Shown: one piece after another, positions 25,779 to 35,040 of the stretch
Numbering within the stretch: the first letter of the stretch is position 1
Layout of the letters: every line of letters begins with the position of its first letter
NCBI GenBank assembly: GCA_024413465.1
Contig: JAKSVU010000008.1
Coordinates: 1-63,807, forward strand
Reading direction: 5' to 3'
DNA: 63,807 nt
DNA from: Alphaproteobacteria bacterium
Lineage (GTDB): Bacteria; Pseudomonadota; Alphaproteobacteria; CAAGCB01; CAG-977
The notes under the pieces: model-generated
Databases searched by the model: none
What the model saw: only the letters and a program-made list of their open reading frames with translations
Told to the model about the DNA's origin: nothing
Position numbers and translations under genes: made by a program

Positions 25779-28142
25779 ATGTTTTTTCGTAAAAAGATAA
25801 AAATAAAAGGAGAAAATATAAATACGTATTTCTTTTTTTGTTGGGTACCTTTCTTGAAAGTTGTTTATACTGAGAGGGTGAAAAAATACTTTTTTTTAGG
25901 GATAAAACTTAGAAGGAAAATAATTTATAAAACTACAAAATTTGTAAAGATTTTTGAAAAAGGTATCTTCTCATCCTCCGAGGGTTGTGAAACATTATAT
26001 GACAGAATAGTGTGTTGGAAAAAGAAAAAAAATCCGAGGATAAGTGTTATTGTAGCTAGTTATAATTATCAAGATTTAATAAGTGACACCTTGAACAGTT
26101 TGTTAAATCAGACATATAAAAATTTTGAAATTATTGTTGTAGATGATGGATCTACAGATAATTCTGTTAAAATTATACAGAAATATGTAAAAGAGAATTC
26201 AAACATTTTCTTTTACCAACATGAAAATAGTGAAAATAAAGGTCTACCTGCTACAGTGCTTTTAGGGGTAAAAAAATCAACAGGGGAATATATTGCCTTT
26301 TGTGAAAGTGATGATTTGTGGATGCCAAATCACTTGTCAGAAAAGATTAATTTAATTAATAGATATGCAAATCCTGTTATTATTGCAAATGATGTAGAAT
26401 TGTTTGGCCCAAATAAAGAGGATAGAAGGGAATATATCGAGAGTAATTTACGTTCAATTCCATCTGAGAAAGTTTTAGTCAATGTTAATTTAAAAGAGTT
26501 TGGAAGTAATATTGTTCCAACTTTTTCATGTGTTATGATAAAAAAAGATGTTTTAAAATATTGTAACTTTGAATCTGTTGTTCCTGCTTGGATAGATTTT
26601 TGGCTATATAGGCAAATATTTATAAAATATCCACTGTTTTATATAGATAAGAGTTTAACAAAATGGCGTATTCATAACAGTTATAATTCTAATGATAAGA
26701 CATTGGAGTATTTAAAAAAAAGTTATGAATTTTTAATTTATAATAATGCTATTTTATCAAAAAATAACTATGTTCGAAAAAAAATAGAAAGAGATATTAG
26801 AGTAAAATGTATCGCAGAATCTGATCTTTTCGATGCAACGTGGTATAGAAAAAAATATACTGAAGTAGCTGTCAATAATATAAACCCTGCATATCATTAT
26901 GCAATGTTAGGATGGATTAAAAATTATGATCCTTCAGAAAAATTTAGTACGATATGGTATAAAAATTATTATCCAGATATTAAAGTAAATCCTTTGTTAC
27001 ATTTTGTTTTAGAAGGAAAAAGATATCAATATAACTATCTTCCTTCTGAGTGTAAAAAGGAATATGCGTGTGAAAAAAATACGGCATTTGGGAATATATT
27101 ATTAGTCTCTCATGAGTTAAGTATCTCAGGAGCTCCAATGCTACTGTTGAGTGTAGCAAAATTTTTGAAAAGTAAAAATTTTAATGTAAGTGTCTTTTCT
27201 ATTAAAGATGGTGAACTGAGAAATAAGTTTTTGGATATTGGTGTGGGGGTTACAGTTAATCCGATACTTTTTTGGGATAAGACATGTGAAAATTTGAGAG
27301 ATAAATATGATTTTTGTATATGTAACACTATTTGTACTGCTCATTTCTATCAAAACATAAAGGATATTATTCCTTCTATTTGTTGGATTCATGAAAATTT
27401 AACTGATATTGATACTCTTTTTTTTAATAAATTTGAGAAAGAGATTATGATTAATGTTTTGAAAACATCAACGGATTTGTATGTTCCTACAAGATTTACA
27501 AAAAAATATTTGAAAAATTATACAAGTATGGAAGTTTTACAATTGGGGTATCCTTGTCAGGATTTTTGTTCAAGTTTTCAAAATAAAAAAGAAAAGGGTA
27601 AAATAACATTTGCAGTTGTTGGAGTGATTGAAAAAAGGAAGGGACAAGATGTTTTTATTGAAGCTGTTAATAAATTGTCAAAAGATGTAAAAGAAAAATC
27701 AGATTTTATTATACTTGGAAAACAATCACCAAAAGATAGTTTTTTTTTTAAAATTAAAAAAAAATGTTCTGGAATAGATTTTAGAATGCCGATAGAAAAT
27801 ATAGAAAAATATCATGCATTTCTGGATCAAATAGATGTTCTTGTTTGTCCATCTAGAGAAGATCCATATCCTCTTGTGGTAATAGATGCTTTTATGCATG
27901 GGAAAGTTGTGATTGTTTCAAATCATGTTGGTCAAGTTGATTTGATAGAAAATGGAAAAAATGGATATGTTTTTGAATCAGAAAATTCAGAACAACTATC
28001 AAAAATAGTGTCAAGTATTGTGAATACAGGGATTAGTCATTTTATTCAAGAGGCTTCCAGAAAAACATTTGTTGAAAATTATGATTCAGAAATATGGTTT
28101 AATAATTTTAGATTAATAATGGAAAAAAAATGCAAAAAATAG
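25779..28142 (+). CDS. Two-domain glycosyltransferase (GT2 + GT4) with central repeats
   Basis: 787-residue fusion. Residues 1-60 contain two hydrophobic/basic turns, including KYFFLGIKLRRK. A GT2 domain spans about 87-310 (ISVIVASYNYQ, IIVVDDGSTDNSV with Asp122/Asp123, AFCESDDLWMPNHL). The middle (about 345-425) has two copies of a repeat of the pattern F-x-x-x-W-Y-x-x-x-Y...NPxxHYxxxGw, as FDATWYRKKYTE and FSTIWYKNYYPD. A GT4 domain fills about 440-787 (LLVSHELSISGAPMLLLS, VVGVIEKRKGQDVFIEAV, VLVCPSREDPYPLVVIDAF). Two transfers by one protein fit consecutive sugar additions. It overlaps the next gene by 13 nt. GC content is visibly low. Confidence 0.85.
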   Translation: MFFRKKIKIKGENINTYFFFCWVPFLKVVYTERVKKYFFLGIKLRRKIIYKTTKFVKIFEKGIFSSSEGCETLYDRIVCWKKKKNPRISVIVASYNYQDLISDTLNSLLNQTYKNFEIIVVDDGSTDNSVKIIQKYVKENSNIFFYQHENSENKGLPATVLLGVKKSTGEYIAFCESDDLWMPNHLSEKINLINRYANPVIIANDVELFGPNKEDRREYIESNLRSIPSEKVLVNVNLKEFGSNIVPTFSCVMIKKDVLKYCNFESVVPAWIDFWLYRQIFIKYPLFYIDKSLTKWRIHNSYNSNDKTLEYLKKSYEFLIYNNAILSKNNYVRKKIERDIRVKCIAESDLFDATWYRKKYTEVAVNNINPAYHYAMLGWIKNYDPSEKFSTIWYKNYYPDIKVNPLLHFVLEGKRYQYNYLPSECKKEYACEKNTAFGNILLVSHELSISGAPMLLLSVAKFLKSKNFNVSVFSIKDGELRNKFLDIGVGVTVNPILFWDKTCENLRDKYDFCICNTICTAHFYQNIKDIIPSICWIHENLTDIDTLFFNKFEKEIMINVLKTSTDLYVPTRFTKKYLKNYTSMEVLQLGYPCQDFCSSFQNKKEKGKITFAVVGVIEKRKGQDVFIEAVNKLSKDVKEKSDFIILGKQSPKDSFFFKIKKKCSGIDFRMPIENIEKYHAFLDQIDVLVCPSREDPYPLVVIDAFMHGKVVIVSNHVGQVDLIENGKNGYVFESENSEQLSKIVSSIVNTGISHFIQEASRKTFVENYDSEIWFNNFRLIMEKKCKK

Positions 28143-28888
28143 TTTTGATAGGACCTGATAGTTATTTGGCTACAGGGGCGGATGAATATTTTTTTGGTTT
28201 TACGGTTGTAAAACTCTATCATTATAATTGGCGTGAGAATATTGAGGTCTTAAAATCAGCAGATTGGATAATCAATTTTTCTATTCATCCTGATTTTGCT
28301 AACAGAGACATGGGAGTTCAAGAGATAATTGATGTCCAAATTGCTGAAGAAATTAAAGATTTTTGTGCAAAATTTATTTTTATATCTTCAAGAAAGGTTT
28401 ATGGGACCCATAATGAATTAATTGTTCACAAGGAAACAGATGATTTAAAAGGTTTTGATTTTTACTCTAAAAATAAAATAAAAACAGAGAAAATGTTATT
28501 GAAGTTGTTGGGGGATAAATTGTTAATATTAAGATGTTCTAATGTAATAGGCCCTCTTATTAAAAAAAATGGATATAAGACTTTTGTTGGTTGGTTGAGT
28601 GAACGTCTTGAAAAAAATGAAATTTTAGATATTGATTTAAATGAAAATACAATTAAAGATTTTATTTCTGTAAATTTTTTACATAAATCTATAGTGGGAT
28701 TGGTTCGAAGTAATGCCAATGGTATATATAATGTATCATCTGGAAAGGGGATGACAATTAAAGAGTTTTTATTAAATTATGTTAATGAAGATAGGTTGAA
28801 TTTTATTGGAAATAAAAAGGAGAAAATAGACCAATTCATTTTGGAGAATCAAAAATTAAAAAGGCAATTGGGGGATAGATTGTTATAA
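28130..28888 (+). CDS. NAD-dependent epimerase/dehydratase (short SDR)
   Basis: 252-residue extended-type SDR-like protein. FIFISSRKVYGTHNE supplies the Ser and family signature, and FYSKNKIKTEKML takes the place of the YxxxK catalytic pair (Tyr-Ser-Lys-Asn-Lys). ILRCSNVIGP and GIYNVSSGKGMTIKEF follow in the usual order. The N-terminal nucleotide loop is poor: GPDSYLAT replaces GxxGxxG, and the protein is 50-80 residues shorter than most family members, so cofactor binding is uncertain. The start overlaps the end of the GT2-GT4 gene. It probably acts on the nucleotide sugar used by that gene product. Confidence 0.65.
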   Translation: MQKIVLIGPDSYLATGADEYFFGFTVVKLYHYNWRENIEVLKSADWIINFSIHPDFANRDMGVQEIIDVQIAEEIKDFCAKFIFISSRKVYGTHNELIVHKETDDLKGFDFYSKNKIKTEKMLLKLLGDKLLILRCSNVIGPLIKKNGYKTFVGWLSERLEKNEILDIDLNENTIKDFISVNFLHKSIVGLVRSNANGIYNVSSGKGMTIKEFLLNYVNEDRLNFIGNKKEKIDQFILENQKLKRQLGDRLL

Positions 28889-29071
28889 TGTTATTTTGAG
28901 TGAATTAATAAAAAGATGTTTAATTAGTGAAATAGTTACTACATTTTATTTAAAAATAAAAACCTTATTAAGGGTATGTTTTTTTAGCATTGTTATAAAA
29001 TTTTTATTGAGATTTATCTAAAAATATGATCTCTAGTTACTTTAAATTAAGAATAGAATTTAGAAAATGAG

Positions 29072-30475
29072 TTATTTCTTAATGAAATTAATAATTTCGT
29101 TGAAGGCAACTTGAGGGTCAATTTTTGAAATAATCAGTCCTCTTTCATAATTTTTTATACGTTCCGCTGGAGCTCCAATATTAAAACATGCTACAGGGAT
29201 TCCCATGGACATTGCTTCTGCAGTTGTATAAGAAAAGGTCTCTGGAATTATTGAGGCAATAAAAATAATATCAATCTTGTTTACACTCAAAAGATTTGGT
29301 AAATCATTAATATCATATTTCCCATGAAATATTGATTTTTTAAATTCTTGTAGTTGATTTGTTCCAAAAAAATGGAGATTAATATTTTGTTCATCAGGAA
29401 TTAGTTTTGAAAATTCCTGGATAAGTTTTTTTCCTTTTATAGGGGTTAAAGCTCCAATAAAACCAATATTTATTTCGGGGTGTTTTTCTATTAAAATAGT
29501 TGGTAATTTTTTTGTTTTATGGGGAATAACAACAATTTTTTCTTTTGTTTGTGGATAAAATTTTAAACAAATTTTTTTTGTTGAATTGGAAAATACAATT
29601 ATTTGATTACATATCTTTACAAGAAAATTCTCATAGAGAGTTTGCCAATCTTCAATGTTATTGCACTTTAATAGACATTTACATTCTTCGTTTTGAAAAC
29701 ATTCTTTGCAAAATTTTTTTCCTTGAGATGCACAATATTTTAGGTTGTTTTTTATCATATTAATTGATGGACAGATAAATTGATAATCGTGAGCTTTGAA
29801 TATAATTTTTGCACCAGTAGCCTGTTTTAATTTTTTTAAACGATTAAAGGTTTGCAAATAATCAATATATCCAGCAATGTTGTTTAGATGAATTTCTTTA
29901 ATTTGAATGTGTTTTAGTATCATTTCGATATCATCATAACATTCATAAATAATTTTTTTTTCAATATTTTTGAAATAGTAAGACATTATGTATGAATTGT
30001 TACTACAGTTTTGGATGCGAATACATACGGTATTGTTTTTTAGAATGGCAAATTGATCGAAGGTGTAAATTTCAGTTCCCCCATGCCAACAGTGGTCAAA
30101 ATAAACAATTGTAGTTGAATTTATTGATAATTTGAATAACTCTTTTATAAAATTGAGGGCGATGAAATTTTTACTATTTAGGCGACAGTTTATTTTGTTT
30201 GATAAAATATATTCAATATTTTTTTGTTTATTTTCTGATAAAAATAATAAGGGAATAGGAGCATTATTAATTGTTATTAAATTATCTTCTTCATATTTTT
30301 TTTGAAAATTAGTGTCAGAATGATTTTTCCGAATTTTGCATAATTTTATACCTAAAAAATATATTTTTTGGAAATTACATGATGTGATACATTTGCATAT
30401 GGTTATTCCAAATAATTTATATTTTATGATTTGGGAGTTTGAATTTTTCTTTATTTTTTTATGGATTAAAATCAT
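29072..30475 (-). CDS. GT4-family glycosyltransferase
   Basis: 467-residue transferase. The N-terminus has two tandem short motifs, KYKLFGITICK and IYFLGIKLCKIRK. The catalytic half shows IGFIGALTPIKGKKLIQEF, IIFIASIIPETFSYTTAEAMSMGIPVACFNIGAPAERI, the classical GT4 EX7E region. A Cys-rich loop of six Cys (YCASQGKKFCKECF, then ECKCLLKC) near residue 245 is unusual and could bind metal or be a marker of a subfamily. It is transcribed against its neighbours and lies between a weak hairpin (28962-28975) and a truncated GT2 gene. Confidence 0.8.
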   Translation of the reverse strand: MILIHKKIKKNSNSQIIKYKLFGITICKCITSCNFQKIYFLGIKLCKIRKNHSDTNFQKKYEEDNLITINNAPIPLLFLSENKQKNIEYILSNKINCRLNSKNFIALNFIKELFKLSINSTTIVYFDHCWHGGTEIYTFDQFAILKNNTVCIRIQNCSNNSYIMSYYFKNIEKKIIYECYDDIEMILKHIQIKEIHLNNIAGYIDYLQTFNRLKKLKQATGAKIIFKAHDYQFICPSINMIKNNLKYCASQGKKFCKECFQNEECKCLLKCNNIEDWQTLYENFLVKICNQIIVFSNSTKKICLKFYPQTKEKIVVIPHKTKKLPTILIEKHPEINIGFIGALTPIKGKKLIQEFSKLIPDEQNINLHFFGTNQLQEFKKSIFHGKYDINDLPNLLSVNKIDIIFIASIIPETFSYTTAEAMSMGIPVACFNIGAPAERIKNYERGLIISKIDPQVAFNEIINFIKK

Positions 30476-30568
30476 GGTTTTGGTCTCGAAATTTTAGATT
30501 TAATTTGTAATTTGAAAACTAATTATTAAGTAATAATTACATTGATTTTTTATATATTACAATAAAAT

Positions 30569-31051
30569 TTGGGAGTAATTTTTGCAAGAAATAATGGAAT
30601 AAACTTTGCTCGAGGTCGGTATATTTATACGTTAGATAGTGATGATGTAATTGAAAAGACAACTTTGGAAAAATGCTATAATGCTATTTGTTGGGGAAAG
30701 GGTGATATTATAACAACTCGAGTTATGATGTTTGGTCTCCGCGATGGAGAGTATGTATTACCAAAGCCTAATAAAAAAATTTATAGAGTTCCAGAAATTT
30801 TGTTTTATTACAGATTAAAAAATCATGAAGAATCTAGAAATTATCAAAAAAGAGAGAAACATGAATATCTTTTAAAGGCGTTGGAAAATAAGTATCCAAA
30901 ATTAGCAAAAGAAAAACAAAAAAGAGATGCCAAAACCTTTTCTGATAAAGTGGTTCATTTTATCAGAAAAATTCGACGTTTTTTTTATAAGAAGAAAAAA
31001 GGAGATCTCTATGTTTGTAGGCTTCGTTTTAAAATTGGAAAGAGTAAATGA
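30569..31051 (+). pseudogene. Truncated GT2 glycosyltransferase remnant
   Basis: 160 codons that begin in the middle of a GT2 domain: GVIFARNNGINFARGRYIYT followed by LDSDDVIE corresponds to the segment that normally sits about 80 residues into the fold, so the SVIIPVYN and first Asp-Asp part is gone. A second gap is evident after MMFGLRDGEYVLPKPNK, where the acceptor-domain residues are missing and the text jumps to IYRVPEILFYYRLKN. The only start is a TTG without a ribosome site. The tail ends CRLRFKIGKSK, the island's usual C-terminal motif. Non-functional by this reading. Confidence 0.75.
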
Positions 31052-31068
31052 TAAAAAGATTAAATTGA

Positions 31069-31962
31069 TTAAGCTTTTTGAAATATATTCCTTTTAATTT
31101 TTATCCAAGATTTAGGTACAATATTTGTTTTTACTCCATTGGCCATCCACTTTTGGGGAGCGATTATGATTTTTTTAGGATTTTCATTTAAATAAGCCCC
31201 CCACCACGAGAATGAACTATTTGCAATAATGTTGTTTTTACAATGTTTCATTAACCAAATATCAAAAAAACCTTCTTCTCTAGAATTATGGTTAACGTAA
31301 ATTGTTTGAGCTGGTATCTTTAGATTAGATTTGCACCAATCTATGTCATTTGAAAAAACAAAAAAAACAGGTTCTTTTGTTTTTTTTAAAATAAAGTTGG
31401 TAGCTTGTCTATAGTAATCAATAGAGAGTAATCCATGTATTTTTTGTAAATCAATATAATCACCTCTTCTAATGTGAATTGAGCAAGAGTTACATTTTTG
31501 AATTTTGTCTAACACTTGTAGATTTTCTTTACTTAAAGGTTTTTTAGGGGTAAATTCTTCTAAGAGTTTATTTCGAATATTATCGAAGTATCGAGGAGAT
31601 TGAAAGTATCCACGTATATACATTGAGTTTTTTTTCTTTAAAAATTTAGAAGAGTATGTGATTTTCTTTTCTTGCCATACATTGTCTTTTTTATAATATT
31701 TAGGAAGGTTTAATACTTTTCTCAAAAAACCACATAGGCGGCTCTTTACAATTTTTTTTTCAAGAAAAGTATTATTTTCAGAAAGTGAAGTGTAATTTTC
31801 GGTAATATTTAGTTGATTTAATTGAAAAGAGTGAGTTTTATATTCATTGAAAGATAAAATATTCATTTTTACTTCAATATTATTTTTTTTCTCATATGCA
31901 CATTTAAAAGCATATTGAAACATTTGATTGCCTAACCCACCGACTATCTCTATAATATTCAT
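31069..31962 (-). CDS. Alpha-1,2-fucosyltransferase family protein (GT11)
   Basis: 297-residue transferase with the GT11 motifs in order: GGLGNQMFQYAFK at the N-terminus (GDP-sugar site), CSIHIRRGDYID (motif I, with the essential HxRRxD), and IIANSSFSWWGAYLN near the C-terminus. Family members transfer L-fucose from GDP-L-fucose to galactose in LPS or histo-blood-group-like glycans. The donor could be made by the gmd and fcl-type genes just downstream on the other strand. If the donor is colitose, the same fold can be used; donor choice is not visible here. Confidence 0.88.
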   Translation of the reverse strand: MNIIEIVGGLGNQMFQYAFKCAYEKKNNIEVKMNILSFNEYKTHSFQLNQLNITENYTSLSENNTFLEKKIVKSRLCGFLRKVLNLPKYYKKDNVWQEKKITYSSKFLKKKNSMYIRGYFQSPRYFDNIRNKLLEEFTPKKPLSKENLQVLDKIQKCNSCSIHIRRGDYIDLQKIHGLLSIDYYRQATNFILKKTKEPVFFVFSNDIDWCKSNLKIPAQTIYVNHNSREEGFFDIWLMKHCKNNIIANSSFSWWGAYLNENPKKIIIAPQKWMANGVKTNIVPKSWIKIKRNIFQKA

Positions 31963-32207
31963 GGTATTCTCTTGCTAATATAAATGAAATATCGCACATA
32001 TTACCTAATTATATATAATTATACAATATAATTTTTTTTCTTTTTTTATAATTTAAAAGAAAATTTTGGGATATAGGTCTTTGTGTGGGAGGTATCTTTA
32101 CTATTAATAAATCGCTTTAGGTGTATATAATTTATCTTGATTTAATATAGTTCTATACTATAGTGATGATGCATTTTTGTGATGTTTTTTTTGTTTTAGG
32201 AATATAA

Positions 32208-32591
32208 ATGATGACAACAAAATACGCTTTAAATGAAAAAGCAGAACGTCCTTGGGGATGGTGGGAAGTTTTGAATACCCAAGATACTTATGTTGTAAAA
32301 AGATTTTGTTTGAAACCAGGTAAAAGGATTTCTTTGCAAACGCATACTCATCGCAGTGAACATTGGGTTGTTGTAGAAGGAACGGCAAAGGTAACATTAT
32401 CTCATTCTCAGATTATTAAAAATGTAAATGATGCTGTTTTTATTCCAGTTGGAGAGTTTCACAGAATTGAAAATATTGGCTTGAACGATTTGGTGATTAT
32501 AGAAATTCAAGCTGGTGATTTATTAGATGAGACGGATATCGTTCGTTATAACGAAGATTATACCCCATGTAATGGAGATTATTATGGCTAA
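32208..32591 (+). CDS. Stand-alone phosphomannose isomerase-type cupin (second copy)
   Basis: 127 residues, closely similar along its length to the cupin at 20002 (same RISLQTHxHRSEHW, EFHRIENIG and AGDLLDETDI segments). It is the first gene of the nucleotide-sugar operon. The expected job is to feed mannose 6-phosphate toward GDP-mannose, the GMD substrate. As in the other copy, the guanylyltransferase part of ManC is missing and must be elsewhere. AGGA lies 7 nt before the ATG; the last 8 nt overlap the next gene. Confidence 0.8.
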   Translation: MMTTKYALNEKAERPWGWWEVLNTQDTYVVKRFCLKPGKRISLQTHTHRSEHWVVVEGTAKVTLSHSQIIKNVNDAVFIPVGEFHRIENIGLNDLVIIEIQAGDLLDETDIVRYNEDYTPCNGDYYG

Positions 32592-33018
32592 ATATTATAT
32601 TGTTTCTGGTGGATTTGATCCGATTCACGAAGGACATATTGAAATGATTAAAGCCTCTGCGAAAAAATCAGATGGTGTCATTTTATTATTAAATTCAGAT
32701 GAATGGCTCTGTCGTAAAAAAGGCAAAAACTTTATGTCTTTTAAAACACGTTTGGCTATTTGTGAAAATATCAAGAATGTTATAGACGCTTTTGGATTTG
32801 ATGATAGTGATAATTCTGCCTGTGATGGTATAAGAAAAGCTAGAGCAAAATATCCGAATGATGAATTGGTGTTTGCAAATGGTGGAGATCGCACAAAAGA
32901 TAATATTCCAGAAACAGAAACTGCAAAAGACTGTAATGTAAAATTAGAATTTGGCGTTGGTGGAGAAAATAAAGCAAATTCTTCTTCTTGGATTTTAAAA
33001 GATTGGGCTAACAAATAG
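32584..33018 (+). CDS. Cytidylyltransferase-like nucleotidyltransferase
   Basis: 144-residue protein of the HxGH nucleotidyltransferase family: [20 protein letters not shown] holds the HxGH (HEGH), and [15 protein letters not shown] takes the place of the ISSTxI/second substrate motif. It is close to the adenylyl- or cytidylyltransferases used on sugar phosphates or glycerol phosphate (RfaE-domain-II-like, TagD-like); which one cannot be told. The frame opens earlier, at 32527, but the ATG at 32584 has GGAG 6 nt upstream and is correct for the family. Overlaps the cupin by 8 nt. Confidence 0.7.
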   Translation: MAKYYIVSGGFDPIHEGHIEMIKASAKKSDGVILLLNSDEWLCRKKGKNFMSFKTRLAICENIKNVIDAFGFDDSDNSACDGIRKARAKYPNDELVFANGGDRTKDNIPETETAKDCNVKLEFGVGGENKANSSSWILKDWANK

Positions 33019-33028
33019 GAATAAAAAA

Positions 33029-34117
33029 ATGAAAAAAGCATTAATAACAGGTATTACAGGTCAAGACGGCTCATATTTAGCAGAGTTGTTATTAGAAAAA
33101 GGTTATGAAGTTCATGGATTAAAAAGACGTTCTTCATCTTATAATACTCAAAGAATAGATGATTTATTTCAAGATATTCATGATAAAAATGCTAGATTGT
33201 TTTTGCATTATGGCGATTTGACAGATAGTTCGAATTTAATTCGTTTGGTTCAAGAAATTCAACCAGATGAAATTTATAATTTAGGTGCTCAAAGTCATGT
33301 GAAAGTTTCCTGGGATTGTCCAGAATTTACAGCAGAAACAGATGCAATTGGGACGTTGCGTTTATTGGAAGCAATTCGTGTTAATGGTTTAGAAAAGAAA
33401 ACTAAATTCTATCAAGCATCAACATCAGAGCTGTTTGGTTTAATTCAAGAACCTATTCAGTCAGAAAAAACACCGTTTTATCCAAGATCTCCATATGGAG
33501 TAGCAAAATTATATGCTTATTGGATTGTTGTAAATTATCGTGAAAGTTTTGGGATGTTTGCTTGTAATGGTATTTTATTCAATCATGAATCTCCTCGTCG
33601 TGGAGAAACATTTGTAACACGTAAAATTACGATGGCGGCAACAAGAATTAAGCTGGGTATGCAAGATAAATTATATCTTGGAAATTTAAATTCAAAACGT
33701 GATTGGGGGCATGCAAAAGATTATGTTGAAGGTATGTGGCGTATTTTACAAAACGATAAACCTGAAGATTTTGTATTGGCAACAGGTACAACAACATCAA
33801 TTCGTGATTTTGTAACAATGACATTCAAAGAATTGGACATTGATATTGAATGGCAAGGTGAAGGTGTCAATGAAAAGGGAATAGATAAAACAACGGGTAA
33901 AGTATTGGTTGAAGTAGATCCAAGGTATTTCCGTCCTGCAGAGGTTGACTTATTGTTAGGGGATTCAACAAAAGCTAGAACACAATTAGGATGGAAACCA
34001 AATTATGATTTGAAAGATCTTTGTCATGAAATGGTAAAAAGTGATTTTGAGTTGGCAAAAAAGGAAAAATTGCTAAAAGATAATGGGTTTAAGGTTGTTG
34101 CACCAGAGGATTTTTAA
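33029..34117 (+). CDS. gmd: GDP-mannose 4,6-dehydratase
   Basis: Converts GDP-D-mannose to GDP-4-keto-6-deoxy-D-mannose with bound NADP. The 362-residue protein has the cofactor loop [19 protein letters not shown], the [12 protein letters not shown] segment specific for GMD, the catalytic ASTSELFG, and YxxxK in [14 protein letters not shown]. It is followed 2 nt later by the GDP-fucose-synthase-type gene, so the pathway to GDP-L-fucose (or colitose) is encoded as a unit. Confidence 0.96.
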   Translation: MKKALITGITGQDGSYLAELLLEKGYEVHGLKRRSSSYNTQRIDDLFQDIHDKNARLFLHYGDLTDSSNLIRLVQEIQPDEIYNLGAQSHVKVSWDCPEFTAETDAIGTLRLLEAIRVNGLEKKTKFYQASTSELFGLIQEPIQSEKTPFYPRSPYGVAKLYAYWIVVNYRESFGMFACNGILFNHESPRRGETFVTRKITMAATRIKLGMQDKLYLGNLNSKRDWGHAKDYVEGMWRILQNDKPEDFVLATGTTTSIRDFVTMTFKELDIDIEWQGEGVNEKGIDKTTGKVLVEVDPRYFRPAEVDLLLGDSTKARTQLGWKPNYDLKDLCHEMVKSDFELAKKEKLLKDNGFKVVAPEDF

Positions 34118-34119
34118 AA

Positions 34120-35040
34120 ATGAAAATTTATATTTCTGGCTCAACTGGAATGGTTGGTCGTAATATTATAGAAAATATCGATCAATCAAAATATGAAATT
34201 ATAACATCTCAGTCAAAGGATGTTGATTTGACCGATTTTTATCAAGTTAAATGTTTTTTAGAAAAGACAAAACCTGATATGATTTTACATACAGCTGGCA
34301 AAGTGGGGGGAATTCAAGCTAACATTAAAGATTCTTTTGGATTTTATGTTGAAAATATTTTAATGGGAGTAAATCTAATAAAGGCTTCTGTTGAATTAGG
34401 AATAAAAAAATTTTTTAATTTATCTTCATCATGTTCATATCCATTTAATGCCCCTAATCCTTTAACTGAAGATTTATGCTTTGCCGGGAAATTAGAGCCA
34501 ACAAATGAAGGATACGCAATAGCAAAAGCATCGATTTTACGTTTATGTGAGTTTGTATCAAGACAGTATAATGGTTTTTTATATAAAACAGCAGTTCCTT
34601 GTAATTTATATGGAAGATTTGATAAATTTGGCGAACAAAATTCACACATGATTCCAGCTGTGATTAAAAAATTACATTATGCAAAAGAAAATAATATAGA
34701 TAAAGTTGAAATTTGGGGTGATGGTTTGGCTAGACGTGAATTTATGTTTGCTACGGATTTTGCACAAATTATATGTAGTTTAATTGATAAGTTTGATAAA
34801 ACGCCAAATACAATTAATGTTGGATTGGGATATGATTATACTGTAAATGAATATTATGAAACTGTAGCGAATGTTGTCGGCTATACAGGGACTTTTACTC
34901 ATGACTTATCAAAGCCAGCAGGTATGAAACAAAAGTTATTAGATGTATCAAAACAAACAGCATTAGGTCTAAAAGCAAAACATTCTTTAAAAGAAGGTGT
35001 TGAAAAAACATATCAATATTATTTAAACGAGGTTTTATAA
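34120..35040 (+). CDS. fcl: GDP-L-fucose synthase-type epimerase/reductase (GDP-fucose or GDP-colitose synthase)
   Basis: 306-residue SDR that performs C3/C5 (or C5) epimerisation and C4 reduction. GSTGMVGRNI binds NADP(H). SSSCSYP contains Ser103-Ser104 and the epimerase Cys105, YAIAK is the Tyr132/Lys136 pair, and NSHMIPA carries the epimerase base His176. ColC, the GDP-colitose synthase, belongs to the same family. Because the next gene is ColD-like, this protein could serve either GDP-L-fucose or GDP-L-colitose, and the sequence alone does not decide. Its stop codon overlaps the next start (TAATG). Confidence 0.88.
   Translation: MKIYISGSTGMVGRNIIENIDQSKYEIITSQSKDVDLTDFYQVKCFLEKTKPDMILHTAGKVGGIQANIKDSFGFYVENILMGVNLIKASVELGIKKFFNLSSSCSYPFNAPNPLTEDLCFAGKLEPTNEGYAIAKASILRLCEFVSRQYNGFLYKTAVPCNLYGRFDKFGEQNSHMIPAVIKKLHYAKENNIDKVEIWGDGLARREFMFATDFAQIICSLIDKFDKTPNTINVGLGYDYTVNEYYETVANVVGYTGTFTHDLSKPAGMKQKLLDVSKQTALGLKAKHSLKEGVEKTYQYYLNEVL

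Noticed and set aside
27740-27768. T10 and A9 tracts in the GT2-GT4 gene as a possible phase switch
   Set aside because: Long A/T runs are expected in this very AT-rich gene and are common nearby; unlike the C9 tract they do not stand out, so no claim is made.
28962-28990. Terminator after the short SDR gene
   Set aside because: The ACCTT/AAGGGT stem is only five pairs with a bulge; too weak to call as a feature, though the T-run is present.
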